A program made the position numbers and the translations under genes. From a candidate division WOR-1 bacterium RIFOXYB2_FULL_37_13 (GTDB taxonomy: Bacteria > Margulisbacteria > WOR-1 > XYC2-FULL-46-14 > XYC2-FULL-37-10): a DNA stretch of 53,227 nucleotides. The stretch's first letter is position 1, and each line of letters opens with the position of its first letter. Shown here piece by piece: positions 25,989 through 35,408 of the stretch. Where the stretch lies: assembly GCA_001771535.1 (NCBI GenBank), contig MEUB01000027.1, forward strand, positions 84,601 through 137,827. Reading direction: 5' to 3'. Under the pieces are notes generated by a model, which searched no databases, was not told the DNA's origin, and saw only the letters and a list, made by a program, of their open reading frames with translations.

Positions 25989-27116
25989 CTAATTTTCTCG
26001 TTTTTTTAATATGTTTCGCAATTGATTGCCAATATAAGAAATTTGAGTTCCGCTTAATTTGTTATAGAAAGGCAAAGCAATCGTTCTTTTGGCAATTTTT
26101 TCTGTTATCGGAAAATCATTATTTTTAAACCCAAACTGCTTCCTATAAAACGGCTGCAAATGGATTGGAGGGAAATAAGCGCTGCAGCTGATTCCTTTTC
26201 CACGCAATCCTTTAATAATATTGTTGCGCTGCAATTCAGAAAACATCTCTTTCAGCCGTATAACATAAACAAACCAACTTCGCTTCATATTCCCACTGTC
26301 CTCGGGAGGCAAGATAATTTCGGAAATACCGGAAAGCGGTTTACTATATAATTCAGCAACTTTGCTGCGTTTACTTAATAAATCATCAATCCTCTCAAGT
26401 TGAGCAATGCCTAAGGCGCAATTAATATCACTTATTCTATAATTATATCCAAGTCTATTATGTTCCAGCCATTCAGCGTTTTCATCTCTGCCCTGATTTC
26501 TCATACTTTTAGACAACCTTGCAATTTCATCATCATTTGTCGCAATTATTCCCCCCTCGCCCGTTGTCATCTGTTTATTTGGATAAAAGGCAAAAACGGC
26601 GGCATTCCCAAAAGTCCCAATTTTTTCTCCTTTTATTTCTGCACCTATTGCTTCACAAGAATCTTCAATTACAGCTAGTTTATATTTTTTAGCAATTCTC
26701 TTGATTTTTTCCATATTGCAAGGATAACCAAAAACATGAACTGGCAGTATTGCCTTTGTTTTCTTAGTAATTTTCTCTTCAATTTTATTTTCATCAATAT
26801 TTAAAGTAGCTTCTTTTATATCTACAAAAATAGGTTTTGCCTGTTCAAATAAAATACAATTGGCAGAAGCAATAAAGCTAAAAGGAGTTGTAATAACCTC
26901 ATCTCCACTTTTAATCCCTAAAGCTTTAACGCAAAGATGCAGGGCAGATGTTCCACTATTTACAGCAATTGCATGTTTTGTTCCTATATAATTAGCAAAC
27001 TTTTTCTCAAACTCAGGCAATTTGGGGCCTAAGCTAAGATTGGGTGTTTTAAGCACAGAAACAACAGCATCTATCTCTTTTTGAGTAATGTCCGGGTTAG
27101 ACAAAGGTATTTTCAT
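25989..27116 (-). CDS. DegT aminotransferase, LegC/PglE-like
   Basis: This 375-residue enzyme has NSGTSALHLCVKALGIKSGDEV, IFVDIKEATLNIDENKIE, VIEDSCEAIGAE and FAFYPNKQMTTGEGGII with the Schiff-base Lys. The FYPNK variant is characteristic of PglE/LegC-type 4-aminotransferases, as opposed to the FHAVK of the PseC-like enzyme here. The product would be UDP-4-amino-4,6-dideoxy-GlcNAc. It precedes, with a 4-base overlap in transcription order, the small acyltransferase gene on one side and abuts the radical SAM gene on the other. The length fits the family, so it should be active. Confidence 0.87.
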   Translation of the reverse strand: MKIPLSNPDITQKEIDAVVSVLKTPNLSLGPKLPEFEKKFANYIGTKHAIAVNSGTSALHLCVKALGIKSGDEVITTPFSFIASANCILFEQAKPIFVDIKEATLNIDENKIEEKITKKTKAILPVHVFGYPCNMEKIKRIAKKYKLAVIEDSCEAIGAEIKGEKIGTFGNAAVFAFYPNKQMTTGEGGIIATNDDEIARLSKSMRNQGRDENAEWLEHNRLGYNYRISDINCALGIAQLERIDDLLSKRSKVAELYSKPLSGISEIILPPEDSGNMKRSWFVYVIRLKEMFSELQRNNIIKGLRGKGISCSAYFPPIHLQPFYRKQFGFKNNDFPITEKIAKRTIALPFYNKLSGTQISYIGNQLRNILKKREN

Positions 27117-27517
27117 TTTAGTTTTAACCTCTTTATAATTTTCGCAGGAACTCCATATGCCACAGAATTATCAGGAATATCTTTATTAACAAACGAAAAA
27201 GCGCCAATGATAGAATTCTTACCAATTGTTACTCCTGGCATAATAACACTATGGCTGCCCAAACAAGCATTTTTTTTGATAGTCACTTTCCCTTCTTTCT
27301 TATCAATTGTTGAAATAGAATAAATAGAACAATGTGATCCAATCTGAGCATTATCTTCTATAACCACGCCATTTTTTGCATTAATATATGTAAATGCCCC
27401 TATATCTGTCAGTTTCCCTAATTTTAATCCTTTTACATTTTGAACAAGCCAATTATATTTTGTTAATTTCCCTTCTTTAATTTCAGGACATTTCCAATTT
27501 TTAAATCTTTTTGCCAT
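27113..27517 (-). CDS. Left-handed beta-helix acyltransferase, LegH-like
   Basis: This protein of 134 residues is made almost wholly of hexapeptide repeats (KLGKLTDIGAFTYI, VVIEDNAQIGSH, ACLGSHSVIMPGVTIGKNSI), ending DNSVAYGVPAKIIKRL as in trimeric sugar acetyltransferases. It lacks the N-terminal Rossmann domain of PglD. As the neighbour of a 4-aminotransferase (ATGA overlap) and a hydrolysing 2-epimerase (10-base gap), it most likely adds an acetyl group to the 4-amino position, which is the LegH step. Length is on the short side for an active LbH enzyme but several DapH/WbpD-type ones are similar. Confidence 0.83.
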   Translation of the reverse strand: MAKRFKNWKCPEIKEGKLTKYNWLVQNVKGLKLGKLTDIGAFTYINAKNGVVIEDNAQIGSHCSIYSISTIDKKEGKVTIKKNACLGSHSVIMPGVTIGKNSIIGAFSFVNKDIPDNSVAYGVPAKIIKRLKLK

Positions 27518-27527
27518 AATATTTTCC

Positions 27528-28679
27528 TTAATAGGTAATCTTCTTCTGTAAAAGCATATTACCTAATTGTATTTTGCTTAAAACTTTAACAATCTTCATG
27601 CTTGCATGTCCATCCCCATAAAGATTTTTATTCTTTTTTATCTGTTTCCTAAAATTTTTATCATAAAGCGCTTTTTTTATAGCCCTTACAATTGTCATCT
27701 TATTATGAGGGACATCAATAACATTAGCATTTCTTTCACGCCCATCTTGGCGAATCCCTATATTAACTACAGGGAGATTAAAAGAAGGGGCTTCAATAAT
27801 ACCACTGCTTGAATTGCCAATAAGAACCGATGCAATTTTCAATAATCCCAAATAATCTTTATGCGGCATACTTATAATCGATCGAATATAATTATTGTTT
27901 TTTTCATATTTATGGATAACATTAATCATTCTTCTGCCACCCGCATCCGCATTAGGATAAATCACTATACTTTGGAAATTAAGCTCTTTTATTGCCTCCA
28001 AAGAAGCCGTTATCTGTTCAGCAGCTTCATCCTCTTCTGTAATAACCGGATGTTGCGCTAGAATTATTAATGGTTCATCAAGATTTATTTCATATTTTTT
28101 TGCTAATTCTATTGCAGTTGGCAATTTTTCATTTAAAATCCGATCCAAAGCAGGAGCGCCTGCTACAAAAATCCTCCATGATTCTTCCCCCAACTTAATG
28201 ATGCGCTTTTTAGATCCCTCGGTCGCTGGAAAATGAATATGCGAAAGCTTTGTAATAGCATGCCGCAATAAACCATCTACATGGCCAGAAACTTCCCCTC
28301 CATGAATATGGGCGACAGGAATATTTAAATAGTTAGCTGCAACAGCCGCAGCAAGCATTTCACCTCTATCTCCCAAAACTAAAACAATTGACGGCTTAAG
28401 TCTATTAAATATTTTTGCAAATGCAGACAATGTTTTACCTAATGAATCTGCCATTGCCTCGCCGGTATCTTCTTTATAGGAAGAATCAACTTTTTTATAA
28501 ACTTGAAACCCATCTTTTTCTATCTCTTTTAATGTATATCCAAACTCGGGCATCAGATGCATCCCTGTTGCGACAACATAAAGCTCTAAATCTTTAGATG
28601 CTTTAATAGCTTTCATTACAGGATAAAGAATCCCATAATCAGCCCGCGTTCCTGTAATTACACAAATTTTTTGCTTCAT
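27528..28679 (-). CDS. UDP-sugar 2-epimerase, hydrolysing (NeuC/LegG-like)
   Basis: This 383-residue GT-B-fold enzyme begins MKQKICVITGTRADYGILYP, the classical NeuC opening, and has LVLGDRGEMLAAAVAANYL, HIHGGEVSGHVDGLLRHAITKLSH (written in pieces here: GGEVSGHVD and RHAITK), and LIGNSSSGIIEAPSF as the donor loop. It removes UDP while inverting C2, giving a free 2,4-diacetamido-2,4,6-trideoxy-mannose. That is the LegG step before the synthase. I chose ATG 28679, which overlaps the LegI-type gene stop as ATGA; the longer reading starts at TTG 28694 within it. Confidence 0.9.
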   Translation of the reverse strand: MKQKICVITGTRADYGILYPVMKAIKASKDLELYVVATGMHLMPEFGYTLKEIEKDGFQVYKKVDSSYKEDTGEAMADSLGKTLSAFAKIFNRLKPSIVLVLGDRGEMLAAAVAANYLNIPVAHIHGGEVSGHVDGLLRHAITKLSHIHFPATEGSKKRIIKLGEESWRIFVAGAPALDRILNEKLPTAIELAKKYEINLDEPLIILAQHPVITEEDEAAEQITASLEAIKELNFQSIVIYPNADAGGRRMINVIHKYEKNNNYIRSIISMPHKDYLGLLKIASVLIGNSSSGIIEAPSFNLPVVNIGIRQDGRERNANVIDVPHNKMTIVRAIKKALYDKNFRKQIKKNKNLYGDGHASMKIVKVLSKIQLGNMLLQKKITY

Positions 28680-29719
28680 GATATCAATCCCCAATTTAAA
28701 ACATTATCTTTTTTAATCATTCGATTGGCATATTTCCCTATTAACAGGGTCAATAACTTTGGAGGAATTCCTGTTCCAGGTCTTTTTACTGCAAGCATAT
28801 CTCGAGTTATCCTCTCTCCTTTAGATATATCTCTAACTGTAACAATACTTTTTCTGGCAACTTTCCTCATTTCTATTTCTGATTTGGTAGGATTTTTTAT
28901 CCCATTCCCCATTGCCATTTCAATAATTCTAATAGAGTCAACCATTTCGCTAAACTCCTCTGGATTTAAAGATGCTTTATGGTCAGGACCCAAAAGATTT
29001 TTATCTAAAGTTAAGTGTTTTTCAATTATGCATGCACCCATCGCTATAGCCGCGATTGGAATCTCAACGCCTTCAGTATGGTCGGAATATCCTATCGGCA
29101 AATTAAATTCTTTTCTCAAAGTCAAAATAGCTTTTAAATTAACATCTCTAAATTTAGTTGGATAATTTGAAGTGCAATGCAAGAGGATCAACTGTCTGTT
29201 ATTTATAACATAAATGGCTTTTACAGCTTCCTTGACCTCCGCTAGAGTCGACATACCAGTGGATAAAATAATCGGCTTTTTAAAACCGGCAATTTTTTGC
29301 AACAAAGGAATATCAGTTAGGTCGCCGGAGCTGATTTTAAAAGCAGAAACCCCTAAATCATATAAAAATCCTGCGCTCTGTTGGTCAAATGGAGTTGAAA
29401 GGAAAATTATTTTCTTTTTCTGGCAATAAACAAATAACTCTCTAAAATCTGAGTCTGACAATTCAAGGTCTTTTAACATGTCGAATTGCGATTTATTTGA
29501 TTTTTTTATTTTTTGATATTTTGCTTTAGGCGCAGTTTTAGTAACCAAGTTGGAAGCTTTGAAAGTTTGGAATTTAATTGCAGAAGCACCAGATTTTTTT
29601 GCCGCATCAATTATTTTCTTTGCAAATTTTATATCACCATTATGGTTAACACCGGCTTCAGCAATGATAAATACTGGATTATTATTGCCGATTTGTCTTT
29701 CCCCTATCCTAACAAACAC
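28676..29719 (-). CDS. Nonulosonic acid synthase, legionaminic acid synthase-like
   Basis: This protein of 347 residues is a complete NeuB-family enzyme: IIAEAGVNHNGD, AIKFQ with the PEP-binding Lys, STPFD, FKISSGDLTDIP, GYSDHT, IIEKHLTLD and GPDHKAS with both metal His residues. A C-terminal SAF domain follows (ARKSIVTVRDISKG, then KRPGTGIPP). The KISSGD reading is typical of LegI-like synthases, which join PEP to 2,4-diacetamido-2,4,6-trideoxymannose. The start is GTG 29719: GGGG lies 7 bases upstream of it, while ATG 29737 lies before that site and has none. It overlaps the FkbM gene by 11 bases. Confidence 0.9.
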   Translation of the reverse strand: MFVRIGERQIGNNNPVFIIAEAGVNHNGDIKFAKKIIDAAKKSGASAIKFQTFKASNLVTKTAPKAKYQKIKKSNKSQFDMLKDLELSDSDFRELFVYCQKKKIIFLSTPFDQQSAGFLYDLGVSAFKISSGDLTDIPLLQKIAGFKKPIILSTGMSTLAEVKEAVKAIYVINNRQLILLHCTSNYPTKFRDVNLKAILTLRKEFNLPIGYSDHTEGVEIPIAAIAMGACIIEKHLTLDKNLLGPDHKASLNPEEFSEMVDSIRIIEMAMGNGIKNPTKSEIEMRKVARKSIVTVRDISKGERITRDMLAVKRPGTGIPPKLLTLLIGKYANRMIKKDNVLNWGLIS

Positions 29720-30965
29720 GCTTCTTCCCCTTTTCATCTTTTACTGTAGCAAAACAAACGGTTTCGCTGAAATTGTAATACTTATGCCCAATGTATATTT
29801 TATATTTATTATTGAGTTTCTTCAGGAACAAAGGGACTTCATGTAATTGAGCCGCAGTATGACACATTGATATTGCCAAGTCGGGAGAATACTTCTTAAT
29901 AAGATTGCGTGCCCCTTTAAGCGCTTCTATTTCAGCCCCTTCTATATCCATTTTTATGTAATCAGGAATCACTTTGCGTTGATCCGCAAATTCATCCAAC
30001 GTCACTACGGGTATTTTTTTTGATGAATTTTTATCAAAGCCGCACGCGGTACTTTCATGACCGAAGGAGTTATCAACAGAAAAAGGAATTTCTCCGCTCG
30101 AACTCCATACCCCTTTATTTATGGGGATGATATTTCTATATATTCTTGATGTTTTTTGATTATCAACATGTTTGTTTTTTTGTGGCTCAAAGGCATAAAC
30201 TTTTCCACAAGGAGATAAATATGAGAACATAACAGACGTATTATTATAAGCCCCAACGTTAAAGATTATATTGCGATTACAGGGAGTAACAATATCTAAG
30301 TACGCATATTGATTAAGACTTATTTTATAGGCTATCGCCTTTCTTAAAGAAATAGGCATCTTAGATGACAATTTTCTTGAATATAGATCCGTATCTTTTT
30401 CATATTTTTTTTGGTCTTTTGGAGGAATAGGAAATTCATCAAGAAGAATACTTTCTGGACTTAACGCTTTCAAACGATAATTTATAATCTTCTTATAAGT
30501 TAGTTTAGATTCATCATCCGTCAAGCCATCATATGCTGAAGAAAACTCATTCAAATGCTTAATGAAATAATCGTAGAATCCCTTACCAATCGCATCTTTA
30601 AACATCTGGTTCCGACAGATCAATAAGTGGTCCCAAAATATATAATGTTTAAGATGCAAAAGGCCGTATTGCTTGTGTAAATATTTGACAATCTCTAATT
30701 GATGATACGAAGCAATAATTATTTTTAAATTTTTTATAGATATATTTTCAATTCCATAAACTGGTAAGTTTTCAAAATATTTATCGGGGATGATTGCTTT
30801 AAAGCCTATAAAAGCTCCAACTTTTTTCTTATAACTTTCAATTATTCCTTTTATGTTTTTGCCCACATTATTAACCCCAAAAACAACAAAATCATCATTA
30901 TTCTGAATAAATCTAGCAACATCCTCCAAGCTATTTTTTGGAATGAATATATTTTTATATTTCAC
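29709..30965 (-). CDS. FkbM-family methyltransferase with extra N-terminal domain
   Basis: This 418-residue protein has a C-terminal FkbM methyltransferase domain from about residue 230 (IIFNVGAYNNTSVMFSYL as motif I, VYAFEPQ, then PDYIKMDIEGAEIEALKGA, the family hallmark). The first 125 residues form a Rossmann-like domain (VVFGVNNVGKNIKG, LKIIIASYHQLEIVKYL), the kind often joined to FkbM in polysaccharide loci. It probably O-methylates a sugar before export. It is coupled at both ends: ATGA overlap with the putative transferase upstream and 11-base overlap with the synthase downstream. The methylated sugar is unknown. Confidence 0.82.
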   Translation of the reverse strand: MKYKNIFIPKNSLEDVARFIQNNDDFVVFGVNNVGKNIKGIIESYKKKVGAFIGFKAIIPDKYFENLPVYGIENISIKNLKIIIASYHQLEIVKYLHKQYGLLHLKHYIFWDHLLICRNQMFKDAIGKGFYDYFIKHLNEFSSAYDGLTDDESKLTYKKIINYRLKALSPESILLDEFPIPPKDQKKYEKDTDLYSRKLSSKMPISLRKAIAYKISLNQYAYLDIVTPCNRNIIFNVGAYNNTSVMFSYLSPCGKVYAFEPQKNKHVDNQKTSRIYRNIIPINKGVWSSSGEIPFSVDNSFGHESTACGFDKNSSKKIPVVTLDEFADQRKVIPDYIKMDIEGAEIEALKGARNLIKKYSPDLAISMCHTAAQLHEVPLFLKKLNNKYKIYIGHKYYNFSETVCFATVKDEKGKKRVC

Positions 30966-32209
30966 ATTGCATCCCCTTGTCCAATTAATTTTTGTTCCAT
31001 TAAATCCTTATTTTTTTTCAAATATTCATTTCCAATTCTCGCAGTAAACCCACAATTAATACGTTTTTCTCCAAATAGCGACTTGAAATATTTTTGCCGA
31101 TTTTCATCTTCTTCAGAATAATGCAATCTCCCATCTACTAAATCATTCATTTCAATTGCTAAATCCAAGATTTCATCAGAAGTATTTTCAATCAATTTAA
31201 TTTCAGCATCTTCATATTTTTTAGTTTCCATTACATTGAAATAATTTTCAATAATTTCATTATATGTTAATAATCTGTTCTTCTCTTGAGACCATAATTT
31301 TTTTAGAATAAATCTACTGCTTGACAAAAATGGGGAAAATCTAATAGGCGCGACATTTGCCCAAGCTTCAGGAACATTAAATAATTGCGCAACATTTGTA
31401 ATCCCGCAATTAGTGCTAAGAATATATTTACAATGAGCAATCAAATAAACATCCATAAAATCGGAGCGGAAGTCTAAGGCATAATCGATGATTTTAGCGT
31501 GTCTTTCTTTGGGTAAAGGCTTTTCTACGATACTTCCCATTCTCAATGCAAAGCCGCCTTTATTTACAATATATTCGGCCGCTTTTAAATAATTATTAAT
31601 ATCTGAATTTCGATAATCATGACAACTCCAATCTTTGTTATATAAATTATTGATATCCTTAGTTAAATACTTTTTATCTCTCGCAAAAAAACAAACGAAC
31701 CAATCCTTCTCTCCGATTCCCATATTTAACAATAATTTTTTGCCTATTTTCTCTTCTTCTTGTGTAAAATACAATACTGGCTTAATATTATTAAATTCAA
31801 AGTATTCATTATCATCAAAAGGCAATTCATAATAAAATTCTGACCCTCTGATTGGATAAATAGAAATTACATCTCTTAAAATATCATTTTCAATAATATG
31901 CCAATATCTTTTAAACATTTTCATGAGTTGCCTATTGGCAGGGAATTTATTACTAACACCAATATAAATATTTTTTGATGGAAAATATCCATTTTTAAGC
32001 CTTCGCAGAAACAGGTCGGTATTCATAGCCAAATGTCCTATCCGATGATGTACGATGGGACAGAAAACTATCTTTCTGTATTTCTTCAACAAAAATAAGA
32101 TGGAAAATAGAGTTATCGCCAATAAACGAATTATCAGTCCCTTTAATCTTAAAAAACCGGCTATTTTTAGTATTATTTTATAAAATTTATTTTTATTATT
32201 GATAATCAT
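30962..32209 (-). CDS. Putative glycosyltransferase, TIGR04372-like
   Basis: This 415-residue protein carries the HHRIGHLAMNTDLFLRRL block near residue 60 that I associate with the TIGR04372 family of putative glycosyltransferases. A short hydrophobic stretch (IIRLLAITLFSILFLL) near residue 30 may anchor it to the inner membrane. The later part has GGFALRMGSIVEKPLP and LIAHCKYILSTNCGITNVAQLF, consistent with a GT-B donor site. It overlaps wzt by 4 bases, so it is probably made with the exporter. The family role is inferred, not proven, and the donor is unknown. Confidence 0.65.
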   Translation of the reverse strand: MIINNKNKFYKIILKIAGFLRLKGLIIRLLAITLFSILFLLKKYRKIVFCPIVHHRIGHLAMNTDLFLRRLKNGYFPSKNIYIGVSNKFPANRQLMKMFKRYWHIIENDILRDVISIYPIRGSEFYYELPFDDNEYFEFNNIKPVLYFTQEEEKIGKKLLLNMGIGEKDWFVCFFARDKKYLTKDINNLYNKDWSCHDYRNSDINNYLKAAEYIVNKGGFALRMGSIVEKPLPKERHAKIIDYALDFRSDFMDVYLIAHCKYILSTNCGITNVAQLFNVPEAWANVAPIRFSPFLSSSRFILKKLWSQEKNRLLTYNEIIENYFNVMETKKYEDAEIKLIENTSDEILDLAIEMNDLVDGRLHYSEEDENRQKYFKSLFGEKRINCGFTARIGNEYLKKNKDLMEQKLIGQGDAM

Positions 32210-33453
32210 TTAACTGATTCTTTTATAACCGTCCATTCAAGTTTTGGTCTAATTTCCCCTTGCCATTCTGTCGGATGATCATTAAAAACTCTAAATTGAA
32301 GAATTTCGCCTGTTCTTATTACCCCAACATAATTAACACAAATCTGAGCCTCTACAGTATACTCACCAAAATTAAGTAAATCAGATGGAATTTTACATAA
32401 TGTCTTATATCTCCCTTTTTTATATCTTATTCCATTGTCTTCAATGTGCTGTTGGTCTCCTGCAGATATTAACCATACCCCTCTTCGAAAAATATGGTAT
32501 CCTGAAAATACATATCCTTCTTCTGCTATAACCTCAAATTCAGTTTCCAAGAACATCGCATCTGATGTTTTAATGCTTGAAGTCGGGCATCCTTCACTAT
32601 CTAGAATTCTTACCGATAAGAGTTTAATCCCATTTTTTGTAGGAGCTTCTTCTTCTCCCCATACTTTTTGAAAACCAAAATCATCGCCATCAGATAAATA
32701 AGCATTAACCACTTTGCCAGTTTCTCCAATCATTTTTATCCGACCAGCATCCAACCAAACACATTCTTTGCAGAGCTTTCTAATTGTTCCCATATTATGG
32801 CTCACAAACAATATAGTCTTACCAGAGGATGAAACCTGATCCATTTTATTAAGACATTTTTTTTGAAATTTTGTATCTCCTACAGCCAAAACTTCATCCA
32901 CTAACAAAATCTCAGGGTCAAGATGCGCTGCTACAGCAAATGCAAGACGAACATACATACCGCTTGAATAGCGTTTTACTGGAGTATCAATAAATTTTCC
33001 AACTTCAGAAAAAGCAACAATTTCATCAAATTTTCTGATAATTTCATTCCTTTTCATTCCTAAAATAGAACCATTCATAAAAATATTTTCTCTTCCAGTC
33101 AATTCGGGATGGAAACCTGTTCCTACCTCAAGTAAACTTGCAACTCTACCAGTCAAACGAATTTCACCTTCACTCGGTTCAGTAATTTGGCTAATTAATT
33201 TTAAAAGCGTACTCTTGCCCGCACCATTTCTTCCAATAACACCAACAACCTGCCCTTCTAAGACATCAAATGAGATTTCGCGCAAAGCCCAAAACTCTTT
33301 AAGATTATTCTGTCTTTTTATCTCATTCCATTTAAATATTTTCGAAAAACTGTGCGCAATTTTATCCCTTAGCATAGTAGTGCGAAATCCTCCGCCTTCA
33401 CCAAGGAGGTATCGTTTTCCCAGTTTTTCTATTGAAATTAAAGCTTTCTTCAT
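32206..33453 (-). CDS. wzt: Wzt-type ABC transporter ATP-binding protein with C-terminal glycan-recognition domain
   Basis: This 415-residue protein has Walker A in GVIGRNGAGKST (residues 72-82), the ABC signature RYSSGMYVRL near 161-170, and Walker B ILLVDEVLAVGD near 182-193. Around residue 265 a second domain starts, a beta-rich Wzt C-terminal type (TEFEVIAEEGYVFSGYHIF, then LCKIPSDLLNFGEYTVEAQI). In Wzt that domain recognises the finished polymer's end group. It drives export of an undecaprenyl-linked glycan with Wzm, encoded 2 bases upstream. So some glycan here is completed in the cytoplasm and leaves by ABC export. Confidence 0.93.
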   Translation of the reverse strand: MKKALISIEKLGKRYLLGEGGGFRTTMLRDKIAHSFSKIFKWNEIKRQNNLKEFWALREISFDVLEGQVVGVIGRNGAGKSTLLKLISQITEPSEGEIRLTGRVASLLEVGTGFHPELTGRENIFMNGSILGMKRNEIIRKFDEIVAFSEVGKFIDTPVKRYSSGMYVRLAFAVAAHLDPEILLVDEVLAVGDTKFQKKCLNKMDQVSSSGKTILFVSHNMGTIRKLCKECVWLDAGRIKMIGETGKVVNAYLSDGDDFGFQKVWGEEEAPTKNGIKLLSVRILDSEGCPTSSIKTSDAMFLETEFEVIAEEGYVFSGYHIFRRGVWLISAGDQQHIEDNGIRYKKGRYKTLCKIPSDLLNFGEYTVEAQICVNYVGVIRTGEILQFRVFNDHPTEWQGEIRPKLEWTVIKESVK

Positions 33454-33455
33454 AA

Positions 33456-34274
33456 TTAAATCACATCCGCAAAAGTTTTTTCCATTCTTACAAAATAAAA
33501 TAATCCACTAATGAAAACAACAATTACTGAAACAGTGCTAATTATAAGTGTTCCCCAATTAGGAGTAACAGTTCCTAAAATACTCCAACGAAACCCATCA
33601 ATTACCCCCGTCATTGGATTCAATGAGTAAAGTAATTTCCATTTCTCAGGAACAACTGAAGAAGAATAAGCAACTGGTGAAATAAACAATCCAGCCTGAA
33701 CCAAAAACGGTAAAACATAATTTACATCTCTAAATTCAACGGTTAAGGCGGAAACCCATAAACCAATTCCTAAAGCTGCGAAAAACGCCAGCAATAGAAA
33801 AAGAGGTAGAAAGACTACATTAATTGTAGGGACTATTCCATACCAAACCATTAATCCAATAAGAATGATAAATGCGATACCAAAATCAACAATTCCTGAA
33901 ATTACCGAACTAGTTGGGATAATTAGGCGTGGAAAATAAATTTTTGTAATAAGTGCTGATTTTGCGACCACCGAATTACCGGCAGAACTCATAGAATTTG
34001 AAAAAAATTGCCATGGTAGCAATGCTGTGAATATTAAAATAGGGTAAGGAACTCCATCTGATGGAAGTTTTGCCAACCTGCCAAATATAAGTGAAAATAC
34101 AATCATGGAAAATATTGGCTGGATTACGACCCACGCAACACCAATGACTGTCTGTTTATATCTTGCTAATATATCTCTTAAGGCTAAGAACCAAAAAAGC
34201 TCTCTATATTGCCATAATTCCTTTAAATCAATGCGAACAAATCCATGCTTTCTTTTAATTACCTTAATGCTCAA
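33456..34274 (-). CDS. wzm: Wzm-type ABC-2 polysaccharide exporter permease
   Basis: This 272-residue membrane protein has the ABC-2 export pattern: an amphipathic N-terminus (KELWQYRELFWFLALRDIL with RYKQTVIGVAW), then about six membrane segments (for example QPIFSMIVFSLIFGRLAKL, IVDFGIAFIILIGLMVWYG, VFLPLFLLLAFFAALGIGLW and LIISTVSVIVVFISGLFYF). It forms the inner-membrane channel with Wzt. The start is TTG at 34274, chosen because AAGGAG lies 8 bases upstream and no ATG lies nearby in frame. It follows the DegT gene at 34287 by 12 bases. Confidence 0.93.
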   Translation of the reverse strand: MSIKVIKRKHGFVRIDLKELWQYRELFWFLALRDILARYKQTVIGVAWVVIQPIFSMIVFSLIFGRLAKLPSDGVPYPILIFTALLPWQFFSNSMSSAGNSVVAKSALITKIYFPRLIIPTSSVISGIVDFGIAFIILIGLMVWYGIVPTINVVFLPLFLLLAFFAALGIGLWVSALTVEFRDVNYVLPFLVQAGLFISPVAYSSSVVPEKWKLLYSLNPMTGVIDGFRWSILGTVTPNWGTLIISTVSVIVVFISGLFYFVRMEKTFADVI

Positions 34275-34286
34275 TCTTTTCTCTCC

Positions 34287-35408
34287 TTATTCATCTGAAA
34301 TTCTTCTGAAATTCTCATGAAATGCTTTTATTTTCTCTGCAATATAAATTAAATCGCTCTGTTTAATACCTTGATATATTGGCAAGCTTAGAATTCTTTT
34401 GGCTGTTTTTTCACAGACAGGAAAATCGCCATCCTTATATCCAAGCAAATTTGAAACTTTTTGTAAATGTATAGGAATTGGATAATGTATCTTCGTTTCT
34501 ATCCCATTTTCTAAAAGAAATTTTTGAAGTTTATCCCTATTATCTGTTTGAATAACAAATGTATGATAGACAGCTTTTTCATGGATTTTTTCTATCGGCA
34601 CAATAACAAGACCTTTAAGCCGTTCATTATAATCTTTTGCATTTTCTCTGCGACTATTTATCCAAGAATCAAGATATTTAAATTTAACATTAAGAATCGC
34701 CGCTTGAATAGAATCTAATCGGCTATTGTAACCCCAAATATCAGATTCATCACGATTTTTTAATCCAATATTTCTTAATTGAATAAGCTTTTTATACAAT
34801 TGTTCATCATTTGTTGTTATCGCTCCTCCATCGCCACACGCATTTAATGTTTTAAGCGGATGAAAACTAAAGCAGCCAGCATTTCCTAACGCGCCAGCTT
34901 TTAGACCTTTATATTCCGCACCTATAGCTTGAGCCGCATCTTCAATGATTTTTAAATTATAGTTTTGCGCTAAATTTATTATTGGATCCATCTCTGCAGG
35001 TTTTCCAGTAAGATGCACGGGAATTATCGCTTTGGTTTTTTTAGTAATATTTTTTTTAATTAATTCTGGATTGATGTTCAAATCTTCCATGATGTCAACA
35101 AAGACTGGACGAGCACCAACTGCGACAATTACTGAAGCAGTTGCCAAAAAAGAATTTGGAGCAGTTATAACTTCATCCCCAGCACCAATACCATATGCAT
35201 GAAGCGATAAGAAAAGAGCATCGGTTCCAGAATTTACTCCGACAGCAAATTTTGTCCCACAATAAGCAGCAATTCTTTCTTCAAAAAGTTTAACTTCTTT
35301 TCCTAAAATAAAATCTGCATTATTAAGAACATTCGACACCGCATCTAATATTTCAGTTTTTAATAATGAATGCTGTTCCTTTAAATTAATATAAGGTATA
35401 TTTTTCAT
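34287..35408 (-). CDS. DegT sugar aminotransferase (FHPLK type)
   Basis: This 373-residue DegT protein has NSGTDALFLSLHAYGIGAGDEV, IIEDAAQAIGAEY, and CFSFHPLKTLNACGDGGAI with the Schiff-base Lys. The HPLKTLN...GDGG reading places it with 3- or 4-aminotransferases of dTDP-/UDP-sugars, not with the PseC- or LegC-type copies. It overlaps the next DegT gene by 4 bases (ATGA), and the two share the HPLK pattern, so they could be duplicates acting on related keto sugars. It is next to the exporter genes. The substrate cannot be called from this. Confidence 0.87.
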   Translation of the reverse strand: MKNIPYINLKEQHSLLKTEILDAVSNVLNNADFILGKEVKLFEERIAAYCGTKFAVGVNSGTDALFLSLHAYGIGAGDEVITAPNSFLATASVIVAVGARPVFVDIMEDLNINPELIKKNITKKTKAIIPVHLTGKPAEMDPIINLAQNYNLKIIEDAAQAIGAEYKGLKAGALGNAGCFSFHPLKTLNACGDGGAITTNDEQLYKKLIQLRNIGLKNRDESDIWGYNSRLDSIQAAILNVKFKYLDSWINSRRENAKDYNERLKGLVIVPIEKIHEKAVYHTFVIQTDNRDKLQKFLLENGIETKIHYPIPIHLQKVSNLLGYKDGDFPVCEKTAKRILSLPIYQGIKQSDLIYIAEKIKAFHENFRRISDE

